From Pinus tabuliformis (lineage: Eukaryota; Streptophyta; Pinopsida; Pinales; Pinaceae): DNA of 64,000 nt. The translations under genes and the position numbers were made by a program. The DNA is taken from assembly GCA_031772625.1 (NCBI GenBank), contig CM062808.1, forward strand, positions 145,629,299-145,693,298. The letters are read 5' to 3'. Under the pieces are notes generated by a model that saw nothing but the letters and a program-made list of their open reading frames with translations, was not told where the DNA came from and made no database searches. Shown here piece after piece: positions 57,690 through 64,000 of this stretch; the first letter of the stretch is position 1, and each line of letters begins with the position of its first letter.

Positions 57690-57723
57690 ATGATGTCTCC
57701 TCTTTTTAAAGAGGAGACATCAT
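57690..57723. repeat. 34-bp perfect hairpin in the C LTR
   Basis: Sixteen-base arms (ATGATGTCTCCTCTTT and its complement) flank TT. It lies upstream of AATAAAG in the element's direction, perhaps in the transcribed part of the LTR. Confidence 0.9.
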
Positions 57724-57934
57724 TTACAATTTTACACAAGAGCGGATATCTCGATTCTGTTCAAAACAAGACTATTCTGTTTTTCTTAAAACAAAGAGAT
57801 ACTGTTACAACAAGACAACAGTCATGCTATCTTTGAAATAATTCTGGTAACGGTATCTCCAGCCTGCAGCTATTATCCACAAAAAGTTCTTCAAAATCGC
57901 GAATTACGCCCAACGGAATTTGCGTGCTTTGTCG

Positions 57935-58075
57935 GCTGTTTCAGCAGCTGAGTTATCTGTTTCAGCCTCGGGACCAGCTGTTTCAGCAACGGGACCAGCT
58001 GTTTCAGTAACGGGACCAGCTGTTTCAGCAACGTAGTTGGCTGTTTCAGCAACTCAGGCAGTTGTTTCAGCTACA
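57935..58075. repeat. Seven short CTGTTTCAGCAAC-type repeats in the C LTR
   Basis: About 21-bp spacing of TGTTTCAG followed by CAACGGGACCAG or variants. The same core recurs in the spacer repeats at 61311-61620. Confidence 0.88.
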
Positions 58076-58306
58076 GCCGTTTGTTCTCATTAAGGCATAT
58101 ACTTTATCTGCGATCTTGCACTTCAATAATTGATAAAATATAAGAGTATTATGGAATTAAATGTAAGACAGATTAACCATATAATAAAGAAGAGGTTTCC
58201 ATATACCTTGGGATAAAGTGGATGAAAAAGTCATTGAGGTTCATGGTTCAAAAAGTAAAATGATGTCAAAATATATAACAAAATAGTACATATTGGAGTC
58301 CTAACA

Positions 58307-58318
58307 TCCCCCCCAGCT
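58307..58318 (-). promoter_or_regulatory. Polypurine tract of element C
   Basis: Minus strand AGCTGGGGGGGA abuts the LTR start. Confidence 0.85.
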
Positions 58319-58335
58319 AAAAATGTTGCATGTCC

Positions 58336-60993
58336 TCAGGCAACCCCTTCATCTGAATCAGAGTCTGAGTACTGGGACTGGCAATGCAAATTGCTCAAGC
58401 AGTAGCTGGAGAAAGTTTTGTCGGTAGGAGCTCGGAATCCGCTGTTGGCCTGCAACTGTTGCCATGCCGAGGCTTCCTCTTCATCAGTCAACAGGTAATG
58501 GCTTTGATATTTTTCTGAAGGTAGCCATAAGAGTGGAAAATGGAAATGATACCCAATCCAGTTGACTCCACAATGCTGAATGCAGTCAATATACTTAGGA
58601 ATTCTATACAATGCAGCGTGAAAATTGAGAGGGTTAAAAGGGTGATAATCTTGTCTTTCCTTTCCTGATTGCTGCCAAAAGAAATCATTGGCCTTCAGTG
58701 CAGCAGGACTCTTCATTCGAATATGCTCTTGACAATTAAAAAGGACTGAAGCCTGTAATTGCTCGATGTGCTCATTCATACCTGGCTTCTGCAAAAATTC
58801 ATAGTACTGTGCTATAAACATGGCTGGGCTTACCGGCTCTGGTCTAATCCAGAGGAGTTTATTTTCCTCATTATGACTGCTTGCATTGAATGCAGTCTGC
58901 CACGTGAGCTGATTAGACACAAATGAAGCAAATGCCCTAATTTGGATATCACCTGCGATGGGAATGAGATTAATTCTTCTTTCTTCAGGAATGGCTGCAT
59001 TGTGAAGATAGAGTTCACACAGTTCTGGTACCACAGTGGGTGGTTCTTGTGTTTCATCCACTGGGTTAAGAATGGATTCCTGTACTTCAATTTCCAATTC
59101 TGGCACTTCAATCTCCAGTTCTGGTATTTCCATTTCCAGTTCTGGTATTTCAGTCTCTGGGCTTTTCCCACTATCATCTTGCTTGTTGTGTTCCTGTGTC
59201 TCGGTGACTAGTTCCTGTGGAACAGTCTCTGGGCACTTTTTACTATCATCCTGCTCTGTAAATTCTTGTGCCTCAGTGACTGGTTCTTGTGGAACAGTCA
59301 CTGGGCATTCTTCACTGATAACCTGCTCTGTAGATTCTTGTACCTCAGTGACTGGTTCTTGTGGAACAGTCACTGGGCATTCTTCACTAACAACCTGTTC
59401 TGGAAATTCTTGTGCCTTAGTGACTGGTTCTTGTGGAACAATCACTGGGCATTCTTCACTAACAACCTGTTCTGGAAATTCTTGTGCCTCAGTGACTGGT
59501 TCTTGTGGAACAGTCACTGGGCCTTTCCCACTATCAACCTGCTTGGTGTGTCGTTCTGCCTCAGTGACTGGTTCTTGTGTTTCAGTCACTGGGCAAGTGA
59601 CTGGTTCTTGTGGAGCAGTCACTCCTTGATCCATAACCAATGACATATTACCCAGGGGAACTGGTTTTTGTATGACAGTGTCTTCAGCCAAGTCCGGCTG
59701 GGGAGTCTGGGACGGGAATAAGGGTTTCAATACAATAGTGGCAGGGTTAGGGAAAATGGAAGTGGATTCTGCCTCAACAGTCTTTGTTCTCTTTCTTCTT
59801 GGTAGGAAGGCAGCAAAATCGCTGCCTTTCCTTTTCTTTGAACGGGATGGCTTTTTCTTCGGTACAGGGTTTTCCGGAGGGGTAGGAATTTTGGATGTAG
59901 ACCTTGTCCGTGGTCTAGAGCTTGTGACTGCTGGGGTTTTCCTCTTTTTCTTAACGGGTGAAGAAGGGGGTGTTGGAGAATCGTCACTCGGAACAGGAAT
60001 AGTAGAAGGTGTTAGCTCTGCTAACTGAGGGGAGCTCGGGGTTGGGTTGACGGGAGAATTCAGGGTTTCCTCCTGTTGTTCTTTATGAGGATTTTCGGCC
60101 GGTTGGACCGTTTTCTCTTGCTGAGGAATTTCGGGTGGGGTTTGCAAAGGAACTTCAAGTGGTTGGGAAGTTTCTGGTGGGACTTGCAGAGGGACTTCAG
60201 GTGGGGCCTGCAAAGGAATTTCAGGTAGGGCCTGCAAGGGGGGATTTTGCTGAGCAAAACCCCTCTGTATTAAAAGCTGACATAAGCGATGGTGGGTAAG
60301 GGATGTCATTGGAGATTTGGCTTTCTTACAGTAATACGACATATTTTTAATACAACCAAGCAGATAATAAGGGATATTCACCAATCTTCCATTTCTCAAA
60401 TGATTCAGCAGAACAAAGTCGTGATTGTACACTACCTGATAACGCCCTTCGCATGTGAGGTAGTGTTTAACGAATTCTGCCACTGATGGCCATGGTTGAG
60501 GAAGTGAATGCAGACTGACCCCGCGGCCTCTCTGTTCCACTTGCTCGTCCTGGCGCAAAAATTCTTGCTGCGCGTTAAGAACGACCGTCTTCCTGCTAAA
60601 CCAGCGAATGCCCTCAGCTGGCAACCCTGATACCTGGACTATGTCCTCCTCTGTGACTGAAATGCGAACCCCTCGGACCACTGAGAAATTTTCTTCAAAG
60701 TTCTGTGCAAACTCTAATACTTCTTTTGCGTTAAAATCTCCCAACCTTTCAAAGTATGCGGTCCACCCTGCTTGTTGGAAGATCTGATATGCTTCAGGAA
60801 AGAGCTGTAGAAGACTTATGGAGCCGGGCTCATTTCTAATGGCCGCCTTTCCCATGGCTAAAGCTCTGAGTTTTTTCGCAGAAGCACAATTCAGTACTCT
60901 CAGACCCTGATCAGACTTAGTTGTTGCATCAATGGCTGCGTAGTCTAAATGACGGCAAAAATGGGTATGATAACGGGCGGCAGGTTGGTGCAT
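58336..60993 (-). CDS. Intact extra ORF of element C, 885 codons, function unknown
   Basis: It starts MHQPAARYHTHFCRH at 60993 and ends at TGA just before the polypurine tract. Residues 1-235 form a domain with EVLEFAQNFEENFSVVRG, VRISVTEEDIVQVSGLPAEG and YYLLGCIKNMSYYCKK, like the putative plant transposon/Athila extra-ORF domain (inference). Residues about 240-300 hold Pro/Gln repeats (PLQAPPEV). Basic clusters near 346 (PVKKKRKT), 380 (KKKPSRSKKRKG) and 400 (RRKRTKT) look like nuclear localisation signals. Residues about 460-600 are six 24-residue repeats (PVTVPQEPVTEAQE). A C-terminal domain follows (about 650-870), then an acidic tail SDSDSDEGVA. No signal peptide or membrane span is seen, which argues against an envelope protein. 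Freedom from stops suggests recent activity. Confidence 0.85.
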   Translation of the reverse strand: MHQPAARYHTHFCRHLDYAAIDATTKSDQGLRVLNCASAKKLRALAMGKAAIRNEPGSISLLQLFPEAYQIFQQAGWTAYFERLGDFNAKEVLEFAQNFEENFSVVRGVRISVTEEDIVQVSGLPAEGIRWFSRKTVVLNAQQEFLRQDEQVEQRGRGVSLHSLPQPWPSVAEFVKHYLTCEGRYQVVYNHDFVLLNHLRNGRLVNIPYYLLGCIKNMSYYCKKAKSPMTSLTHHRLCQLLIQRGFAQQNPPLQALPEIPLQAPPEVPLQVPPETSQPLEVPLQTPPEIPQQEKTVQPAENPHKEQQEETLNSPVNPTPSSPQLAELTPSTIPVPSDDSPTPPSSPVKKKRKTPAVTSSRPRTRSTSKIPTPPENPVPKKKPSRSKKRKGSDFAAFLPRRKRTKTVEAESTSIFPNPATIVLKPLFPSQTPQPDLAEDTVIQKPVPLGNMSLVMDQGVTAPQEPVTCPVTETQEPVTEAERHTKQVDSGKGPVTVPQEPVTEAQEFPEQVVSEECPVIVPQEPVTKAQEFPEQVVSEECPVTVPQEPVTEVQESTEQVISEECPVTVPQEPVTEAQEFTEQDDSKKCPETVPQELVTETQEHNKQDDSGKSPETEIPELEMEIPELEIEVPELEIEVQESILNPVDETQEPPTVVPELCELYLHNAAIPEERRINLIPIAGDIQIRAFASFVSNQLTWQTAFNASSHNEENKLLWIRPEPVSPAMFIAQYYEFLQKPGMNEHIEQLQASVLFNCQEHIRMKSPAALKANDFFWQQSGKERQDYHPFNPLNFHAALYRIPKYIDCIQHCGVNWIGYHFHFPLLWLPSEKYQSHYLLTDEEEASAWQQLQANSGFRAPTDKTFSSYCLSNLHCQSQYSDSDSDEGVA
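59204..59636 (-). repeat. Six 72-bp tandem coding repeats in the C extra ORF
   Basis: Plus-strand GTGACTGGTTCTTGTGG-type units start at 59204, 59276, 59348, 59420, 59492 and 59564, an exact 72-bp period (24 codons). The frame is kept throughout. Confidence 0.95.
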
Positions 60994-61940
60994 GCGAAAT
61001 AATCATTCCGTTTTTGGAATTCCCCCCCCCTACGTATGATATAATAATGATTGGACGTGGGGAGATATGCAATCATTATGAAATGAAATCCTCTCTTTTA
61101 ATATGTTTTAACCGAATTACATTAAAACCATATACCTTATACTTTACCTTTAATTAATAATTCGAAGTGTCGGTTGCAATAGCCTTGAATGATCATAGAA
61201 GGGTCTGTGTAATTGACTCTGGTATATTGCAGATAATTTTCACCAGAAGGATCTGAAGTGTGATCGTGAAGGACCAGAAAGCTTATGTGTCGTCAACGAG
61301 AGATGCTGCTTTGATAATAGCAAGTTGCTGAGACTGATGTTTGAGCAACTGACAATTGAACACTACATTGCTGAAGCAGGTGTTTCATCAATCGGGGGAG
61401 TTGATAATGTATTGCGGAGACAGGTGTTTCAGCAATGGATAGAATCAATGATATGTTGCTGAAACAGGTGTTTGGGCAACGGGAAAAGTTGGTGTTACGT
61501 TGCTGAAACAGGTGTTTGGGCAACGGGAAAAGTTGGTGTTACGTTGCTGAAACAGGTGTTTCAGCAACGGGACAAATTGGTGTTACGTTGCTGAAACAGG
61601 TGTTTCAGCAACGGGAAAAATCAGAAAATTGTGATAACTGACCTAAGTCTGTGAATGATAAAGGATTATTTCAGCAGTAAGGGATGGGTAATACAGACTG
61701 AAGGAAGATATTTCGGGAGTGGTGGGAATGATAGAAATCATGGAGGGATATTGCTTTAGGGAAAAGGGTAAAATGATGGGAGGAAGCTTCTTGTTTTAAA
61801 GCTTCAGATCTTCTCATGATGAATCTGTCCACCTTATTTCCTTTCCAGAATCTGCAAAACTCAATTGTAACATGCCAATCCTTGACAGGGATTATTAGTG
61901 CTAAATCTAATATACTACTAAAAAAATATAGTGCAGAAAA
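60994..61940 (-). other. Spacer between pol and extra ORF of element C
   Basis: Apart from the repeats at 61311-61620 it holds no gene. A C-run at 61022-61030 and AT-rich sequence flank the ORF start. A subgenomic or spliced mRNA would be needed to express the ORF; no splice acceptor is obvious. Confidence 0.55.
61311..61620. repeat. 44-bp palindrome-containing tandem repeats in element C
   Basis: About seven units; the last four (from about 61453) have a 44-bp period. Complete units contain GTTGCTGAAACA-GG-TGTTTCAGCAAC, a 12-bp-arm palindrome, then GGGAAAAGTTGGTGTTAC. Two units carry TGTTTGGGCAAC instead, weakening the right arm. Confidence 0.92.
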
Positions 61941-62258
61941 TTAAGTGCTGTGAGGAGCAGAAGACTCCCCTAGAAAAAGATAGTGAATATCAGTCATGCA
62001 AGCAGTTTTGAAATCTTCTTTAGACACAGGGCGCTCATATAAACGGAGCCTATGGCCATTGACTAGTAGAGGTGTTTTAGCATCATCAATTGTTACAAGT
62101 CTTACCGTTCCGTTTGGAAAGACATCATCTACTTCATATGGTCCAAGCCAACGTGTACGTAGCTTTCCTTGAAAATTTTCAAACCGAGAATCATACAGCA
62201 AGGCCCAATTACCTTTTTGGAACTGCTTGTGTTTGATAACTTTTTCATGCCATTTCAT
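61941..62258 (-). CDS. Integrase C-terminal domain of element C
   Basis: The frame continues pol after the amber codon at 62268-62270: RMKWHEKVIKHKQFQKGNWALLYDSRF, LRTRWLGPYEVDDVFPNGTVRL and NGHRLRLYERP. This is the gypsy integrase tail that binds DNA and target chromatin. It ends at 61941. It probably belonged to the same polyprotein as 62268-64000. Confidence 0.85.
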   Translation of the reverse strand: MKWHEKVIKHKQFQKGNWALLYDSRFENFQGKLRTRWLGPYEVDDVFPNGTVRLVTIDDAKTPLLVNGHRLRLYERPVSKEDFKTACMTDIHYLFLGESSAPHST

Positions 62259-62267
62259 CCTTTGTTG

Positions 62268-64000
62268 CTAAATCATGTTTGTTTGGTGAATGGAATCCAA
62301 TCTCTTTTCGTCCAACTCCAACAGTTGCTGTAATCTAGCTGTCTGCACATCATTCAAATCGAGATTAACAGCTAAGGCAGTCTTTAAAGTTTTAATTTCA
62401 AATTCCACAGGAAAAATAGCATTTTTACCATAAACCAACTCATAGGGAGAAAAACCTGTAGTGTTTCTCCAAGTAGTCCTGTAAGCCCATAATGCCTCAG
62501 GGAGCCTTTGGGACCAATCCTTTCGGTTGTCCTTCACTGTTTTAGTTAGAATGGCCTCCAAAACTTTGTTTGTGCTCTCCACCTGCCCATTAGCCTGGGG
62601 GTGGTATGGTGTAGTCATTCTATGTTGAATATGGTATTTGTGAAGGGTAGATTTAAAACCATGAGAGTTGAATGGAGGTCCTCCATCAGTGACTATCTCT
62701 CTGGGGGTTCCAAATCTAGTGAAAATATCTTCAAACAAGAAGGACAAAACAGCCTCCTCATTGGCTCTAATAAGTGCTTTGGCTTCCACCCACTTAGTCA
62801 TATAGTCTGTGCAGACTAATATATAGGTTCTTTGATTGGATGGAGGGTTAATGGGTCCTATGAAGTCCAAGGCCCATCTTTCAAATGGTTCAGCAACTAC
62901 CTGGGGGTTTAGTGGCATTTGGTCTCTATGATTGGGTTGACCCATTCTCTGGCAGCTATCACAAGCCCTTACATATTTCTTTGCATCCTTAAATAATGAG
63001 GGCCAATAGTAACCCATCCTCAGAATTTTATGTGCTGTCCTTTTATCAGCAAAATGGCCTCCACAAGGGCCATCATGGCAAGCTTTCAATATGTCATACA
63101 CTTCATCTTCCCTAATGCATCTTCGGATCTCTTGATCAAGCCCAGTATAGAAGAGACATCCGCTTATCCAGCTGTACCTGGCACTTTGTTGAACAATTCT
63201 TCTCTTTTCTCTATATGACAGGTGTGTTGGTAGTTTTCCTGCAACCAAATAATTAGCAATATCTGCATACCATGGAGAATGAGCAGAAACTGCAAACAAA
63301 TATTCGTCAGGGAAACTATCATCTACTGGAATATCATTGTCAGTTTTTAACCGTGAAAGAAAATCAGCCACCACATTTTCTTTACCAGGCCGATCTATGA
63401 TTGTAATATCAAATTCCTGCAATAGTAATAGCCATCTGGTAACTCTAGCATTTGTGACAGATTTGTTCATTAAGTATTTAATAGCTGAATGATCAGTGTG
63501 TACAAATGTAGGATAACCAGTAATATAGTGTCTGAATTTGTTAATTGCATAGATTACTGCAAGGAACTCTTTCTCGGTAACTGTATAGTTAAGTTCAGCA
63601 GAGGTCATATTCTTACTAATAAAGTATATAGCATAAGGAAGATGATTTTCCTCTTGTCCCAAGACCGCTCCAATAGCACTGTCTGAAGCATCAGAGGATA
63701 TGTGAAATGGAAGATTCCAGTCAGGCCCTCTCAAAATAGGGGCAGTAGACAGTTGATGCTTCAGTTCTTCAAAAGCTTTTTGACAAGAGTTAGTCCACTT
63801 GAATTCAGCATTTTTCATAAGCAATACAAACAATGGAGAAGCTATTTTAGAGAAATTTTGAATAAATCTCCTATAATAACCAGCATGTCCTAGAAAACTT
63901 CTCACATCAGTTTGAGTCTTAGGAACAGAAAGATTCTGAATGACTAATATTTTAGATGGATCTACCTGAATACCTAGAGATGAAATAAAATGTCCAAGCA
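62268..64000 (-). CDS. Pol of element C: RT end, RNase H and integrase core (partial)
   Basis: The frame is open from the window edge. It starts in the RT thumb (LGHFISSLGIQVDPSKI, VRSFLGHAGYYRRFIQNFSK). RNase H has SSDASDSAIGAVLGQ, TVTEKEFLAVIYAINKFRHY and VHTDHSAIKYLMN with its acidic residues intact. Integrase has HDGPCGGHFADKRTAHKIL and CDSCQRMG (zinc), then Asp in ALDFIGPI, Asp in IVTDGGPPF and Glu in NGQVESTNK. It ends at TAG 62268-62270, inside the polyprotein; the next codons continue the domain, so the stop looks like one mutation. RT proper and gag are outside the window. Confidence 0.92.
   Translation of the reverse strand, partial: LGHFISSLGIQVDPSKILVIQNLSVPKTQTDVRSFLGHAGYYRRFIQNFSKIASPLFVLLMKNAEFKWTNSCQKAFEELKHQLSTAPILRGPDWNLPFHISSDASDSAIGAVLGQEENHLPYAIYFISKNMTSAELNYTVTEKEFLAVIYAINKFRHYITGYPTFVHTDHSAIKYLMNKSVTNARVTRWLLLLQEFDITIIDRPGKENVVADFLSRLKTDNDIPVDDSFPDEYLFAVSAHSPWYADIANYLVAGKLPTHLSYREKRRIVQQSARYSWISGCLFYTGLDQEIRRCIREDEVYDILKACHDGPCGGHFADKRTAHKILRMGYYWPSLFKDAKKYVRACDSCQRMGQPNHRDQMPLNPQVVAEPFERWALDFIGPINPPSNQRTYILVCTDYMTKWVEAKALIRANEEAVLSFLFEDIFTRFGTPREIVTDGGPPFNSHGFKSTLHKYHIQHRMTTPYHPQANGQVESTNKVLEAILTKTVKDNRKDWSQRLPEALWAYRTTWRNTTGFSPYELVYGKNAIFPVEFEIKTLKTALAVNLDLNDVQTARLQQLLELDEKRLDSIHQTNMI

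Larger units (their letters stand above)
56992..58306 (-). repeat. 3' LTR of element C (about 1.3 kb)
   Basis: The start, TGTTAGGACTCCAAT on the minus strand at 58306, is fixed by the polypurine tract. The end is placed at 56992 (minus ...ACTACAACAT), where gag of B resumes; a few bases of uncertainty remain. Contents: short TGTTTCAGCAAC repeats, a long hairpin at 57690, AATAAAG (minus strand, near 57595) and three degenerate repeats at 57160-57375. Confidence 0.8.
56992..64000 (-). mobile_element. Gypsy element C, 3' half
   Basis: On the minus strand: pol from the window edge to 61941, a spacer with palindromic repeats, an intact 885-codon extra ORF, a polypurine tract and a 1.3-kb 3' LTR. 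Apart from one amber codon in integrase all visible frames are open, so C is the best-preserved element here. The 5' LTR and gag lie right of the window. It inserted into gag of B. Confidence 0.9.

Noticed and set aside
59036-59629. 197-codon plus-strand frame rich in Ser, Thr and Gly
   Set aside because: It is antisense to the intact 885-codon ORF and its pattern is produced by the 72-bp repeats.
61311-61620. Regular repeats with spacers that might suggest a CRISPR array
   Set aside because: The period is 44 bp of contiguous repeat with no unique spacers, the unit is palindromic, and it sits inside a plant retrotransposon.

Overview
The window is plant nuclear DNA made almost entirely of nested LTR retrotransposons. 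I found no host gene, tRNA, rRNA or CRISPR array. The elements are Ty1/copia and several Ty3/gypsy lineages of plant type, most of them old and full of nonsense mutations. This fits a seed plant with a large, slowly purged genome, perhaps a gymnosperm; the organism is an inference, the element content is read directly.

I name the elements A to H. Reading the nest from outside in: element B (gypsy, minus strand, about 3640-56991) is interrupted near 5495/50737 by element A (gypsy, plus strand, 5496-50731) and near 56992 by element C (gypsy, minus strand, 56992 to beyond the window). Element A has giant LTRs of about 5.6 kb. Its 5' LTR is interrupted by copia element H (minus, 8713-21485), which is interrupted by gypsy element F (plus, 9504-17320). 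The gag gene of A is interrupted by gypsy element G (minus, 25013-39172). Target-site duplications support A (GGTAC/AGTAC), H (CTTTT/CTTCT), F (ATAGT, perfect) and G (CTACC, perfect). Left of B lie a copia RT fragment (E), the 5' part of another gypsy (D) and, at the edge, an LTR of the H family.

The most unusual object is element A. Each LTR contains a reading frame for a protein of about 1,120 residues with a coiled-coil C-terminal half. In the 5' LTR the frame is kept across the whole length once H is removed: 14 stops, no frameshift. B and C carry an extra protein gene between pol and the 3' LTR; in A the comparable gene appears to lie inside the LTR and so exists twice. C's extra ORF is intact (885 codons), has nuclear-localisation-like basic clusters and six exact-period 72-bp repeats.

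G and F are related. G has gag, protease, RT, RNase H, integrase, then a second RNase H downstream of integrase, and an antisense, probably spliced, plant-mobile-domain-like gene near its 3' end. F keeps gag zinc knuckles and protease but has no RT or integrase, so it is probably mobilised in trans by G-like elements; it shares G's leader, primer site type, 3' untranslated block and polypurine tract. Coordinates of LTR ends rest on comparison of paired LTRs where both are in the window; ends of B, C and D LTRs are approximate.
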